From: a candidate division WOR-3 bacterium
GTDB lineage: Bacteria > Hydrothermota > Tepidihabitantia > Tepidihabitantales > Tepidihabitantaceae
DNA: 64,000 bases
NCBI GenBank assembly: GCA_024653355.1
Contig: JANLFQ010000002.1
Location: 124,001 to 188,000, forward strand
Reading direction: 5' to 3'
Shown: in pieces, positions 7,660 through 16,920 of the stretch
Position numbering within the stretch: position 1 is the stretch's first letter
Layout: the number at the start of each line of letters is the position of its first letter
The notes under the pieces: generated by a model
The model's database searches: none
The model's input: only the letters and a program-made list of their open reading frames with translations
What the model was told of the DNA's origin: nothing
Made by a program: the position numbers and the translations under genes

Positions 7660-8742
7660 ATGAGCCGGTTTCTGCTCCTTGCTGGACTGATGTTTTTGAG
7701 CCTCGCACCCGCACCGCAGAAGGGGAAAACCGTACTTACCGAAGCCCGTTACTACCGAAAACTGGAAAACAAAATGGTCCAGTGCCAGTTGTGCCCCAGG
7801 CGCTGCCTCATCGCTCCGGGAAAAAGGGGTTTCTGTCGGGTACGCGAAAACCGCAACGGTACCCTTTACTCGCTGGTCTACGGTAAACCCTGCTCGATCA
7901 ACCGCGAGCCGATAGAAAAGGCGCCCTTTTTCCACTTTCTACCCGGTGCCCAGCGCCTGACCCTTGCCACGGTTGGCTGTAATCAACGTTGTAAGTACTG
8001 CCAGAACTGGGAAATTTCGCAGGCAACACCCGAAGCGGTGCCGAGCCAGGAACTCACTCCTGAAGAGGTCGTCTCCCTTGCCGAAAAACTCCAACTGCCC
8101 ATCATCTGTTTTACCTACACTGAACCGATTGTCTTCTTTGAGTATATGATGGACATCGCCCGCCTGGCGCGCGCCCGGGGCATCAAAACTGCGGTCGTAT
8201 CCGGTGGTTATATCAACCCGGAACCCTTGCGCGAACTCTGCTCAATGGTCGACGCGGTCAAAATTGACCTGAAAGGTTTTACCCCTGACTTCTATCGCAC
8301 GGTGTGTGGCTCAACCCTTGAACCGGTACTGACGGCAATTAAAACGGTTGCCCAAACATCCTGCCACTTAGAACTGGTCAACCTTGTTGTCCCGGGGTTC
8401 AACGACGACACCGCAACCATTCGCCAGATGTGTTCCTGGATAAAAGAAAATTGCGGGGACACCATTCCCCTTCACTTTACCCAGTTTCATCCCGACTACC
8501 AGTTACAGAATGCGCCGGTAACACCGGTTAAAACCCTGGAAAGGGCAATCGCCATCGCCCGTCAGACCGGCTTGAAGTTTGTCTACATCGGCAATGTCCC
8601 GGGTCATCAGGACGAAAACACCTACTGTCCTGAATGTCACCGCTTGCTCATCCGGCGTCAGGGTTATACCGTAATTGAAAACCGTATTGTCAATGGTAAA
8701 TGCCCATTCTGTAATACCCGCATCTCGGGGGTGTGGCGATGA
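7660..8742 (+). CDS. amrS: AmmeMemoRadiSam-type radical SAM enzyme
   Basis: Radical SAM protein of the PflA-like/AmrS group. The 360 residues have an N-terminal hydrophobic segment (MSRFLLLAGLMFLSLAPAP), then the AmrS signature CQLCPRRCLIAPGKRGFCRV, followed by the [4Fe-4S]/SAM motif Cys107-x3-Cys111-x2-Cys114 in VGCNQRCKYCQNW. Near the C-terminus are further Cys pairs (YCPECH and CPFCNTR) that look like a rubredoxin-like zinc or iron site. The AMMECR1 and Memo partners are not in this window. It overlaps the DUF362 gene by ATGA. The hydrophobic N-terminus is odd for an oxygen-sensitive cytoplasmic enzyme; a later internal start is possible but none has a good ribosome site. Substrate unknown. 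Confidence 0.85.
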   Translation: MSRFLLLAGLMFLSLAPAPQKGKTVLTEARYYRKLENKMVQCQLCPRRCLIAPGKRGFCRVRENRNGTLYSLVYGKPCSINREPIEKAPFFHFLPGAQRLTLATVGCNQRCKYCQNWEISQATPEAVPSQELTPEEVVSLAEKLQLPIICFTYTEPIVFFEYMMDIARLARARGIKTAVVSGGYINPEPLRELCSMVDAVKIDLKGFTPDFYRTVCGSTLEPVLTAIKTVAQTSCHLELVNLVVPGFNDDTATIRQMCSWIKENCGDTIPLHFTQFHPDYQLQNAPVTPVKTLERAIAIARQTGLKFVYIGNVPGHQDENTYCPECHRLLIRRQGYTVIENRIVNGKCPFCNTRISGVWR

Positions 8743-9770
8743 GTCCTTCGGTAGTCTGGTTTGTGCCGCCTGAACGGGTGGCAGATGGTGTCGGCTTAAT
8801 CCTTGAGCAGTCCGGGTTCTTCAACCGCACCCGTTCCCGCAAAAAGGTGGGCATCAAAGCCCATTTTGGCGAAGCCGGCAACAACAACCACATCAGCCCG
8901 GAACTAATCCGTGCCGCCGCCATCGCCTGTGTCAACCACGACCTCCAGCCGGTCGCAATCGAAACCACCGCCCTTTATCGCGGCCGGCGCCAGCGCGCCT
9001 CGGAACACATCAAACTTGCCCAGGAGCACGGGTTTACCATTGACCGGACTTTGGTACCAATTGAAATCCTTGACGGCGAGTACGGCGAGCACTTTTACCC
9101 GGTAGCGCTCGACTTTTCTCCCCAAACCAGCGCCTTTCTCGCCGGCAAACTGCGGTTTATTCGTTACCTCATCAACCTCGCCCACTTTAAAGGCCATTTT
9201 GTTGCCGGGTTTGGCGGGGTGATAAAAAGTATTGCGATGGGTTTGGCAGCAAAGGCGGGCAAACTGGCGATGCACTCCTCGTCAAAGCCCTATGTGGATG
9301 AAGAGAAGTGCCTCAGTTGTGGCAACTGTGTTGACTACTGCCCCCACGATGCGATTGACTTTGTCCATTATGTTGCCCGCATCGGCCGCAGTTGCGTTGG
9401 GTGCGGGGGCTGTCTTGCCATCTGTCCGCACGGTGCCATTAAAATCAACTGGGACGCCGCCTCGGAGTCGGTGCAGAAGAAACTCGCCGAATACTGCTAT
9501 GCGGCGCTCAAAGACCGCATCGCAATTCACTTTAACATCCTGCTCAATGTTACTCCAAACTGCGACTGCTACCCCCAGACCGAAAAACCGATTTTGCCTG
9601 ATGTCGGGTTATTTGCCTCTTTTGACCCGGTGGCGTGTGACCAGGCGGCTTGGGACCACACCCGTTCCGCGCTGAACGAAATCTATCCCCACCTCAACCC
9701 TGAGACTGTGCTAATGCGTGGTGCCGAAATCGGCTTGGGCAATCGCAACTACCAGGTCGTGAACTTCTGA
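8739..9770 (+). CDS. DUF362-domain protein with two [4Fe-4S] ferredoxin motifs
   Basis: A 343-residue cytoplasmic protein. The N-terminal DUF362 domain (KKVGIKAHFGEAGNNNHI) is followed at about residues 185-235 by two classic ferredoxin motifs, CLSCGNCVDYCPHDAI and CVGCGGCLAICPHGAI, predicting two [4Fe-4S] clusters. I start at the ATG at 8739, which overlaps the upstream TGA as ATGA, rather than the GTG two codons earlier. Linkage to the radical SAM gene suggests electron supply to that enzyme or a shared maturation reaction; this is inference from position. Its stop overlaps the scpA start (TGATG). Confidence 0.85.
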   Translation: MSPSVVWFVPPERVADGVGLILEQSGFFNRTRSRKKVGIKAHFGEAGNNNHISPELIRAAAIACVNHDLQPVAIETTALYRGRRQRASEHIKLAQEHGFTIDRTLVPIEILDGEYGEHFYPVALDFSPQTSAFLAGKLRFIRYLINLAHFKGHFVAGFGGVIKSIAMGLAAKAGKLAMHSSSKPYVDEEKCLSCGNCVDYCPHDAIDFVHYVARIGRSCVGCGGCLAICPHGAIKINWDAASESVQKKLAEYCYAALKDRIAIHFNILLNVTPNCDCYPQTEKPILPDVGLFASFDPVACDQAAWDHTRSALNEIYPHLNPETVLMRGAEIGLGNRNYQVVNF

Positions 9771-10471
9771 TGAACGACACCCTGGTTAGACTCGAGGTTT
9801 TTGAGGGCCCGCTGGAACTTTTGCTCTACCTCGTGCGCAAAAATGAACTGGATGTGTTTGATATCCCGATTGCCCGTCTCACCGACGACTACCTCGCCCT
9901 GCTGCGGGGCGAAAACCTTTTGAACCTTGATGCCGCCAGCGACTTCCTGGTAATGGCGGCGGTACTGTTGCGCCTCAAAACCCGTGCCCTCTTACCCCGC
10001 ACGCCCGAAGAGGACCTCACCACCCCGCAAATTTCGCTCGAGCAGATTGTCGACGCCTATCGTTCATTCCAGGAGGCGGCACGGCACCTTGCCACGCGCG
10101 AAGCCCAGCAACGGCAGCGCTTTCCCCGTCAGGGTGAATCACCACCGCCGCTCCTCGCCGAATCTGAAGACATCGCCCTGCTTGCCCGTGCCTTCAGCCG
10201 GCTCCTTGCCCGGCTCAAACCTCAACCGACCGTTTCAATTGAGCCCCAGCGCATCAAAGTTGGCGACAAAATCGCCGTCCTCCGCAACCTGCTGAAAGAC
10301 AAAGAATCCCTGACATTTGAAGAGGCGGTGACCGGTGCCACCATTACCGAACTCATCGTCACCTTTCTTGCCCTGTTAGAACTGGTGCGCCTCGGTGAAG
10401 TGCGGGTCTTCCAAGAAAATGCCTTTGCCCCGATTCTGCTCCGGCGTCAAACACTTGACAGTTGCCGATAA
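9770..10471 (+). CDS. scpA: Segregation and condensation protein A
   Basis: ScpA kleisin, the bridge subunit of the bacterial SMC condensin. At 233 residues it is a normal length. The N-terminus (VRLEVFEGPLELLLYLVRKNELDVFDIPIARLTDDY, recognised as the pattern FEGPLELLL ... DVFDIPI) is diagnostic, and the C-terminal winged-helix part ends FLALLELVRLGEVRVFQE. It is translationally coupled to the DUF362 gene by TGATG. The usual partner scpB is not adjacent. The promoter of the next gene lies inside its 3' end. Confidence 0.93.
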   Translation: MNDTLVRLEVFEGPLELLLYLVRKNELDVFDIPIARLTDDYLALLRGENLLNLDAASDFLVMAAVLLRLKTRALLPRTPEEDLTTPQISLEQIVDAYRSFQEAARHLATREAQQRQRFPRQGESPPPLLAESEDIALLARAFSRLLARLKPQPTVSIEPQRIKVGDKIAVLRNLLKDKESLTFEEAVTGATITELIVTFLALLELVRLGEVRVFQENAFAPILLRRQTLDSCR

Positions 10472-10482
10472 CCGTTTAACAT
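10455..10482 (+). promoter_or_regulatory. Leaderless promoter of the Mth938 gene, inside scpA
   Basis: TTGACA (10455-10460), 16-nt spacer, TAACAT (10477-10482), 6 nt to the GTG at 10489, exactly at predicted +1. The -35 lies within the last codons of scpA. Confidence 0.65.
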
Positions 10483-10488
10483 CAATCT

Positions 10489-10833
10489 GTGGAGATTAAG
10501 GCAACTGGCTTCGGCTGGATTGAAACCGACCGCGCCCGATTCGATACCGATATCGTCATCTATCCCGATGGCCGGATTGAAAACCGCTATCGGCACCTGA
10601 CCGGTGACAACCACACCGTCGGCAAAAAGGAGGTGGTGCGGGTGCTCGCCAACACGAAAGCCCAACTGGTCATCGGCACCGGCCAGGAAGGTATTGTGCA
10701 ACTGAGTGCTGATGCCCTTCAATTTCTCCAGGACAACAACATCGTCTACCACCTTGCTCCCACCCCGGAAGCGATAACAATTTACAACCGCCTCGACCCA
10801 CCCAAGGCGGCAATTTTTCATGTCACCTGTTGA
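10489..10833 (+). CDS. Mth938/NDUFAF3-like (DUF498) protein
   Basis: A 114-residue single-domain protein of the Mth938 fold. The family pattern is seen in FGWIETDRARFDTDIVIYPD near the N-terminus, and the conserved core VLIIGTGQ-like segment is VIGTGQEG, followed by YHLAPTPEAITIYN. In eukaryotes relatives assist respiratory complex I assembly; in bacteria the role is unknown. The GTG start coincides with predicted +1 of its own promoter. Confidence 0.8.
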   Translation: MEIKATGFGWIETDRARFDTDIVIYPDGRIENRYRHLTGDNHTVGKKEVVRVLANTKAQLVIGTGQEGIVQLSADALQFLQDNNIVYHLAPTPEAITIYNRLDPPKAAIFHVTC

Positions 10834-10842
10834 TCAACAACA

Positions 10843-11319
10843 ATGAAACTTTACACCCTTGGTACTGGGCATCGTCCGGAATACGAATTCAGCCGGCTTT
10901 TGTACAAATTTGGCATCCAGGTTTTGTTCGACATCCGTTCCCACCCCGGACCGATTGCGGAAAAACTGCCCCACCTTTCCCGTGCCGGGATGGAAAAGTT
11001 GTGCTCGGACAACAAGATCAACTATGTGTTTCTGGGCAACGAACTGGGTGGTGGCTGCCGCGCTTTGCTTGCCGTGCCTGACCGCCGGGCGGTAAAGAAC
11101 TGGCTTCAGACCGAAGAGGTGCAACGGGGCCTTAAAATCATCAGCAGCCGGGTTCCCACCCGCGTCTGTTGCATACTATGCTCCTGCTACACACCGGAGT
11201 TCTGCCGCCGGCTCATCCTTGCCGAAGAGGTTGCCCGCCAGGGAGCAGAGGTGGTTCACATCCTTGAAGAGGACCGGTTCTGGCAACCCCAGAAACCTAA
11301 ACCGCACCGGCCTCGATGA
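10843..11319 (+). CDS. DUF488 family protein
   Basis: A 158-residue cytoplasmic protein of the DUF488 family. The family start is seen as [10 protein letters not shown] and [10 protein letters not shown], and the usual Cys/His-rich C-terminal motif as [15 protein letters not shown]. Biochemical role is not established for the family. It starts 9 nt after the Mth938 stop and overlaps nadA by ATGA, so it is likely translated from the same message. Confidence 0.8.
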   Translation: MKLYTLGTGHRPEYEFSRLLYKFGIQVLFDIRSHPGPIAEKLPHLSRAGMEKLCSDNKINYVFLGNELGGGCRALLAVPDRRAVKNWLQTEEVQRGLKIISSRVPTRVCCILCSCYTPEFCRRLILAEEVARQGAEVVHILEEDRFWQPQKPKPHRPR

Positions 11320-12218
11320 ACACCGCGTTGATAAAAGAGATTCAAGAGTTAAAAAAAAGCCAGCGGGCACTGATTCTCTGCCACAACTACCAGCCACCCG
11401 AAATCTACGAAGTCGCCGATTTTATCGGTGATTCGCTCGAACTGGCGCGTCAGGCACAAAATGCGGACTGCGAACTGATTGTATTCTGCGGCGTCAGGTT
11501 TATGGCTGAGACCGCCAAACTCCTCAACCCCCAAACCCGGGTGGTGCTTGCTGAACCCCGGGCGGGCTGTCAGATGGCAAATATGATTACCGCTCAAACC
11601 CTGCGGCGCAAAAAAGCGGAACTGGGTGCCGACCTCGTTGTCGCCTATGTCAACACCGATGCCGAAGTCAAGGCCGAAGCGGACATCTGCTGTACCTCGG
11701 CAAATGCGGTTAAGGTCGTTAACGCGCTACCCGCCGCCCGTCGCATCCTTTTTGTACCGGACAAAAACCTCGCCCTCTGGGTGGCGCACGAAACCGGGCG
11801 TGCCCTCATCCCCTGGGAAGGATTCTGTTATGTCCACGCCTTTTTCACCCCGGAAGATGTTGCGCGGGCAAGAAAAGAACACCCAAACGCCGTCGTCATC
11901 GTTCACCCCGAATGTAAACTGGATGTGATTGCCGCCGCTGACAGAGTGGCTTCAACCGGTGGGATGCTGCGGCTCGCCCGTGATTATCAAGAAGTCGTTT
12001 TGGGCACCGAAATCGGGATGTGCTGGCGCATCCGGCGCGAATATCCCGGCAAAATCTGCCATCCATTGCGCCGCACCGCAATCTGCCGCAATATGAAACT
12101 GACCACTTTAGAAAAGGTCCGCGCCGCCCTGCTCGGCACCCAACCGGAAATAGTCATCTCCGAGGAAATCGCCACTCGTGCCCGCGCCGCCTTGCAGCGG
12201 ATGATGGACATTTCTTGA
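11316..12218 (+). CDS. nadA: Quinolinate synthase A
   Basis: Condenses iminoaspartate with dihydroxyacetone phosphate to quinolinate, the precursor of NAD, using a [4Fe-4S] cluster. The 300 residues begin with the typical [19 protein letters not shown]. Candidate cluster cysteines lie in [16 protein letters not shown] and TAICRNMK, the three expected places. nadB and nadC are absent here. The TGA stop is part of the TTGACA -35 box of the next gene. Confidence 0.95.
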   Translation: MNTALIKEIQELKKSQRALILCHNYQPPEIYEVADFIGDSLELARQAQNADCELIVFCGVRFMAETAKLLNPQTRVVLAEPRAGCQMANMITAQTLRRKKAELGADLVVAYVNTDAEVKAEADICCTSANAVKVVNALPAARRILFVPDKNLALWVAHETGRALIPWEGFCYVHAFFTPEDVARARKEHPNAVVIVHPECKLDVIAAADRVASTGGMLRLARDYQEVVLGTEIGMCWRIRREYPGKICHPLRRTAICRNMKLTTLEKVRAALLGTQPEIVISEEIATRARAALQRMMDIS

Positions 12219-12242
12219 CACAATTTGTCAAAATGGTAAAGT
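12215..12242 (+). promoter_or_regulatory. Leaderless promoter of the outer-membrane-protein gene, sharing nadA's stop
   Basis: TTGACA (12215-12220) includes the nadA stop TGA (12216-12218); 16-nt spacer; TAAAGT (12237-12242). Predicted +1 is 12249, the GTG that directly follows the ATG at 12246. Confidence 0.6.
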
Positions 12243-12245
12243 TTA

Positions 12246-12758
12246 ATGGTGCTAACTGCTTTACTTGCCGGCTTCTTAATTTTTACAGGCTTTGACTTCG
12301 GGGGCAGGGTCGGCGCAGCATTTCCCACGGGCAGTATCACTCGCAACATCCGTTCCAGCACCCTGTTGGGTGCCGAGTTAGGTTACACCTTTACCCGGCA
12401 CCGTTTCGGAATACAGTACACATTCCTTGACTTCGCCGGTAAGCAGAACAGCCCTTACGAAATGACCGTTCATGAACTCGCCCTTTTGTACAGTTATGCG
12501 CTGGTTAGCAAATCAAACTGGGGGCTTGCCTTTGGTGCCGGACCCGGTTACGGTTACATCCGGCGCAACTATCGCAGCGCCCGGGAAAGCGGGACCGCAC
12601 CTGATGCTCACCTCAACCTGTTTGTCTATCAACAGGAGCGTCATAGCCGGGTCTGTGCCGGCATCGACAACATCATCTTCTTCAATGCACCAGCAAATCG
12701 GGCATTGGTGTTTACCTACTTCCCGGCGGTGTATGCCGAGGTGGGCTATGCATTTTAG
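12246..12758 (+). CDS. Predicted small outer-membrane beta-barrel protein
   Basis: A 170-residue protein with a signal-like N-terminus (VLTALLAGFLIFTGFDFGG) followed by alternating aromatic/glycine beta-strands (LGAELGYTF, FGIQYTFLDFAG, WGLAFGAGPGYGYI), ending in an aromatic residue (EVGYAF). This is the pattern of porin-like or OmpW/OmpA-like barrels. Start is either the ATG at 12246 or the adjacent GTG at 12249, which falls on predicted +1. Function unknown. Its last 11 nt overlap the lipoprotein gene. Confidence 0.65.
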   Translation: MVLTALLAGFLIFTGFDFGGRVGAAFPTGSITRNIRSSTLLGAELGYTFTRHRFGIQYTFLDFAGKQNSPYEMTVHELALLYSYALVSKSNWGLAFGAGPGYGYIRRNYRSARESGTAPDAHLNLFVYQQERHSRVCAGIDNIIFFNAPANRALVFTYFPAVYAEVGYAF

Positions 12759-13377
12759 AAACCATTTGACCATCGTTCTCGTTGCCTCTATCTCTCTGTT
12801 CATCTTCTCTTGCTCCGACACGCTCCTCTATCGTGCCGGCGCCAACTACTTCCCGCTAACGGCAGGGACGAACTGGAAGTATCTTGCTGGTATTGACACC
12901 ATTTATGTTGAAGTTGACACCGTGCCGGCGGTAATGCTCAACCAGAGTTGTATCCGGGTTTACCGCAATGGCGCACCGGAATACTACCTGAGTAGCCCGA
13001 CCGAAATCCGGCGTTTGTTCACCAACACCATCTCCCGTCCCAACGCCCCGGATACGGTTGAACACCGGTTTGCCCTCGTCTATCAACTGCCCTTTGTCGT
13101 CGGCAACAGTTACCTTGAACGGTTTGATACCACCTTAACCTATGGTCCCGATACCGTTAACTACACCCATATCCTCGCCGTACGGGTTGCGGCAATAGAA
13201 AATGTCTCAACCAGCGCCGGGACCCATTACGACTGCTATCGGCTTGAATTTGAGGAGAAGATTTTTGCCCGGGACACGACCGAAACAAACTGGACCGAGT
13301 GGCTGGCGCCCGAAACCGGCATCGTCAGACGCCAGACCGCTCAAGGTGAAGAGGTGCTGGTCGAATACCGGCGCTGA
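12748..13377 (+). CDS. Predicted lipoprotein
   Basis: A 209-residue protein of unknown function. The ATG at 12748 gives MHFRNHLTIVLVASISLFIF followed by Ser-Cys, a signal peptide with a lipobox-like cysteine. The mature part has a LTAGTNWKYL motif and beta-rich sequence with conserved-looking WTEWLAPETGIVRRQ near the end, a pattern seen in many short secreted proteins of this type of bacterium. The frame is open further upstream, but that part is in another frame of the outer-membrane gene. Overlap with the barrel gene suggests co-expression. Confidence 0.68.
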   Translation: MHFRNHLTIVLVASISLFIFSCSDTLLYRAGANYFPLTAGTNWKYLAGIDTIYVEVDTVPAVMLNQSCIRVYRNGAPEYYLSSPTEIRRLFTNTISRPNAPDTVEHRFALVYQLPFVVGNSYLERFDTTLTYGPDTVNYTHILAVRVAAIENVSTSAGTHYDCYRLEFEEKIFARDTTETNWTEWLAPETGIVRRQTAQGEEVLVEYRR

Positions 13378-13387
13378 AAGGAACAAG

Positions 13388-14140
13388 ATGCCCCCGCGCG
13401 ACTACATACCAGTAGCACCGGTCTGGGAACGCAATCCCGACGACAGTGACATCTGGCGCCGTGTTGTCGTAATGCCTTCCCTCGCTTTGAACCAGGCGGA
13501 AATGGAGTTTCTCGGTCCAATCGCCGGCAAAAGGGTTTGTGTCATCGGCACCGGCGACGGTATGGCACCGCTTGCCCTTGCCGCAATGGGCGCAAAAGTA
13601 CGGTTGATTGACCCTTCAAACAGCGGTCTGGATGTGGTTATGGTTCGGGCACAAATCGTTGGTGTGGAACTGGACTATCAGGAAGCAGAGTTGACAAACC
13701 TCTCATCTCTCGGAGAGAATGTTTGCGAAATCGCCTATGCGGCTCAGGTTGCCGGGCTGATTGAGGATTTAGGCACATTTTACCAGGCGGTGTTTTCCAT
13801 ACTTGAACCCGGTGGCCGTTTGGTTGTCAACGAATACCACCCAATTCGTCGCATCTGGAAGCAAGAACCAGGACCACCCCGGCTCGCCTTTTCCTATTTT
13901 GAACGCCGCCGGCCCCGGGGTGAAGAAGATTTTGAAGAGGGTTTTGCCACCCCGGGCAAGGCGTTTGGCAGGTACAACTATCACTGGACCGTGTCGGACC
14001 ATTTTTACTTCCTGTCCCGGGCAGGATTTCAGGTTGTCGGCCTGGAAGAGGTCGGCGATGTCCGGCAGCACTGGGAAATGCCGAACCTGTCCGGCATGCC
14101 CGAACAACTGGTGATTGCCGCCGACAAACCCAAAAAGTAA
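13388..14140 (+). CDS. Class I SAM-dependent methyltransferase
   Basis: A 250-residue cytoplasmic methyltransferase. Motif I is GKRVCVIGTGDGMAPLALAA, followed by an acidic residue at the end of strand 2 (VRLIDPS) and a post-I region PGGRLVVNEYHPI. The C-terminal region (GRYNYHWTVSDHFYFLSRAG) resembles small-molecule methyltransferases of the UbiE/type 11 group. The ATG at 13388 is preceded by GAAAGGAAC. The substrate cannot be read from the sequence. It lies between the lipoprotein gene and the S8 protease promoter. Confidence 0.8.
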   Translation: MPPRDYIPVAPVWERNPDDSDIWRRVVVMPSLALNQAEMEFLGPIAGKRVCVIGTGDGMAPLALAAMGAKVRLIDPSNSGLDVVMVRAQIVGVELDYQEAELTNLSSLGENVCEIAYAAQVAGLIEDLGTFYQAVFSILEPGGRLVVNEYHPIRRIWKQEPGPPRLAFSYFERRRPRGEEDFEEGFATPGKAFGRYNYHWTVSDHFYFLSRAGFQVVGLEEVGDVRQHWEMPNLSGMPEQLVIAADKPKK

Positions 14141-14142
14141 AA

Positions 14143-14170
14143 TTGACATAAACGGCCTTTTGTTTAAGAT
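14143..14170 (+). promoter_or_regulatory. Promoter of the S8 protease gene (leadered)
   Basis: TTGACA (14143-14148), 16-nt spacer, TAAGAT (14165-14170). It predicts a leader of about 40 nt with AGGAGG (14205-14210), 6 nt before the ATG. Strong Shine-Dalgarno start, unlike the leaderless genes. Confidence 0.7.
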
Positions 14171-14216
14171 GTAATATCGTCGGTTAATTAATTTTTAAAC
14201 TATCAGGAGGCATCTG

Positions 14217-16901
14217 ATGAAACTGCGAATCTTGGCGTTAACCGCTCTGGTTATCGCAACCACTTTTGCCTGGCCCGACCTAAAGCGGCCGGTGGTGCGC
14301 ACCACCGATGGCGCAGAGTACCTTGCGGGCCAGTTGATTATCGAACTGAACCCGGAACTTCGGGGTAAGGTCAATATCACCGCCGCTGACGGCATCGCCC
14401 TCTTTGGCATTCCCGCGCTTGACGCACTCAACCGGAAGTGGCGGGTTAACGAAATTGCGCCCCTCTGGCGCCGGCCCACCGCTGACCCAATTGCCCAAAA
14501 GTACGGTTGTGACCTGCAGTACCTGATTCAGTTTGATGTTGACCAGGCGCTGGCACCGGTTGCCGCCGATTACGAAAAACTGCCTGAGGTCGCCTACACC
14601 TGCCCCAACGGTTATATGCGCTTTGACGAAGTCCCCAACGACCCCTACTACTCCTATCAGTGGCACTACACCAACCTTGGCGCACCCACCGCCTGGGAGG
14701 TGGCAAAAGGCAAAGCCCGGGTGGTAAATTGTGTCCTTGACGACGGGCTCGACATCTTCCACCCTGATGTCAAGGCAAACCTCTGGATCAATACCCCGGA
14801 AGATGTCAACGGCAATGGCCAGTTTGACACCCTGCCCTATCCGGACGGCGATATTGACGGTATTGACCAGGACATGAACGGCTATGCCGACGATGTTGTC
14901 GGCTGGGACTTCCTCTATGGCGACCCGGTTCCCATGCCCGATGGCGTTGACACCCACGGCACCCACTGCTGGGGCATCACCAATGCGGTAACGAACAATG
15001 CGACCGGGGTTGCCGGTACAACCTGGAACTCCCGCTCGATGGCGTTACGCTGTGGCTCGGGCGGCGGGATATCAATCTTTGCTGCCATCGGCGCCATCTA
15101 CTACCTTGTACCTATGAACGCCTGGTCAATCTCAATGAGTTTTGGCTCTTCATCGCCTTACCAGCCAATGGCGGATGCCTGTCAGTACGCCTGGGAGTCA
15201 GGTTTGGTTCTCTTTGGCTCGGCGGGCAACGACGGGTTGGAGGTGATGCGCTATCCTGCCTGCTACAGCGGGGTTGAAAATGTCGCTGCTTCTACCTCAA
15301 ACGACACCAAGGCGTCTTGGTCCAACTACGGCGTCTGGGTTGATGTTACCGCTCCCGGACAGGGTATTTATTCAACCCTGACCCGCGCTGCCGGTTCCTA
15401 CGGCTCGCTGGATGGGACCTCGATGTCCTGCCCGCTTGCTGCCGGTGTTGCCTGCTGGATAAAGTCTTTTGACACCACAATTTCCAACGCCACCTGCATC
15501 CAGATGCTGCACGACGCCTGCGACTCAATGCCTGACCCGCTCTATGCCCAGGGAAAACTGGGTGCGGGCCGGGTGTCAATGGCAAATGTTGTCCTGCCCC
15601 TGTACTACTGCAATCTGACTTTGACCGGCTGGCGCTTTAACGACCAATCAGGCAACAACAACGGTCAACCTGACCCCGGGGAAACTGTTGCCCTGATTGT
15701 CACTTATGCCAACAGTGCCGGCTGGCGCAATGCCACCAATGTCTCGGCAACACTCACCACAATCGGCACCGATGTCACCGTGGTCAAAACCAACGCCTCC
15801 TTCCCGGACATCCCGGCGGGCTCAAGCGGCTCCTGTTCTGCGGACTCGTTTGTTATCCATATCGCTGCCAGCGCACCACCCCAGCGCATCCGGTTTCTGC
15901 TCACCGTACGCGCAACCCCGGACCCTGCCTATCCCGACACCAACTTCATCGCGGTGTGCGGCTCACCCCGCGTTTTAATCGTTGATGACGATGCCGGACA
16001 AAACTATGAACGTTTTTACACTTCGGCTTGTGACTCCAACGGCATACTCTACCGCACCTATTCAGTCCAGACCGCAGGTTCACCGCCGGCCGATACGCTC
16101 AACCGTTACCCGGTAGTTATCTGGTTCACCGGTGACGCAACCAACAACACCCTGACCCCAACCGACCAGGCAAACCTGACAACCTACCTGAACAACGGCG
16201 GTAAACTCATCCTCTCCGGACAGAACATCGCCCGGGAACTGAACGGCACCTCTTTCCTCAGCGACTACCTCCACGCTCAGTTTGTTGCCGACTCTACTGG
16301 CAAACCATTCCTGCCCGGAATTTTGGGCGACCCGATAACCCGGGGCGACACGATGGTTCTTGCCGGTGGTGGTGGCGCCGGCAACGCCCGCTCAAGCGAT
16401 GCGATTTATCCGCTGGGTGGTGCTGTTGCCTGTGCCCGGTTCAAAGACTACCCTGACACCACCGCCGCTGCCCTTATTCGCTACGCCGGCAACTACAAAC
16501 TGACTTTCTTCCCGGTTGCGTTTGAAGCGATTGACCACTCCTCCCGCTATCTCCAGCGCTGGACATTGATCAAACGGATTTTCGAATGGTTTGGTGAAAG
16601 GGTACCGGGTGTTGAAGACCAGCCGCTCTGGCATTCTCGCCGACCTTACACCCTCCACATTACGCCCAACCCCATCAACCGGATGGCAACGGTGGAATTC
16701 ACCGCACCGGTTACCGGAACGGTTGAACTCTCGCTCTACACCCTCACCGGTACACTAAAAGCCACCCAGCGCAAACAGGTCAACTTCGGCGATTATGTGC
16801 GGATGACACTCAGTGCTCTTGACCTTGCGAGTGGCACCTATCTTGTACAGTTAAAAACAGCCGCTGGTGTGTACGCCCAGAAGGCAGTGGTTCTTCGGTA
16901 A
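14217..16901 (+). CDS. Secreted S8 subtilisin-like protease with T9SS sorting domain
   Basis: An 894-residue extracellular serine protease. Signal peptide MKLRILALTALVIATTFA; pro-region to about residue 150; S8 catalytic domain with Asp near 174 (CVLDDGLDIFHPDV), His near 247 (DTHGTHCWG) and Ser near 402 (GTSMSCPLAAG). After the protease domain comes a CARDB-like/Ig-like part, then a region with an IVDDDAGQNYERFYT pattern seen in other secreted proteases. The last ~80 residues (TPNPINRMATVEF, LSLYTLTGTL, SGTYLVQL) are a Por/T9SS type A sorting domain. A rho-independent terminator follows the stop. Confidence 0.95.
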   Translation: MKLRILALTALVIATTFAWPDLKRPVVRTTDGAEYLAGQLIIELNPELRGKVNITAADGIALFGIPALDALNRKWRVNEIAPLWRRPTADPIAQKYGCDLQYLIQFDVDQALAPVAADYEKLPEVAYTCPNGYMRFDEVPNDPYYSYQWHYTNLGAPTAWEVAKGKARVVNCVLDDGLDIFHPDVKANLWINTPEDVNGNGQFDTLPYPDGDIDGIDQDMNGYADDVVGWDFLYGDPVPMPDGVDTHGTHCWGITNAVTNNATGVAGTTWNSRSMALRCGSGGGISIFAAIGAIYYLVPMNAWSISMSFGSSSPYQPMADACQYAWESGLVLFGSAGNDGLEVMRYPACYSGVENVAASTSNDTKASWSNYGVWVDVTAPGQGIYSTLTRAAGSYGSLDGTSMSCPLAAGVACWIKSFDTTISNATCIQMLHDACDSMPDPLYAQGKLGAGRVSMANVVLPLYYCNLTLTGWRFNDQSGNNNGQPDPGETVALIVTYANSAGWRNATNVSATLTTIGTDVTVVKTNASFPDIPAGSSGSCSADSFVIHIAASAPPQRIRFLLTVRATPDPAYPDTNFIAVCGSPRVLIVDDDAGQNYERFYTSACDSNGILYRTYSVQTAGSPPADTLNRYPVVIWFTGDATNNTLTPTDQANLTTYLNNGGKLILSGQNIARELNGTSFLSDYLHAQFVADSTGKPFLPGILGDPITRGDTMVLAGGGGAGNARSSDAIYPLGGAVACARFKDYPDTTAAALIRYAGNYKLTFFPVAFEAIDHSSRYLQRWTLIKRIFEWFGERVPGVEDQPLWHSRRPYTLHITPNPINRMATVEFTAPVTGTVELSLYTLTGTLKATQRKQVNFGDYVRMTLSALDLASGTYLVQLKTAAGVYAQKAVVLR

Positions 16902-16920
16902 GTTGGTCACATAAACAGTT

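Noticed and set aside
14280-14966. 228-codon open frame on the minus strand
   Set aside because: Antisense to the S8 protease, which has clear catalytic motifs and sorting domain; the mirror frame reads as a valine-rich shadow.
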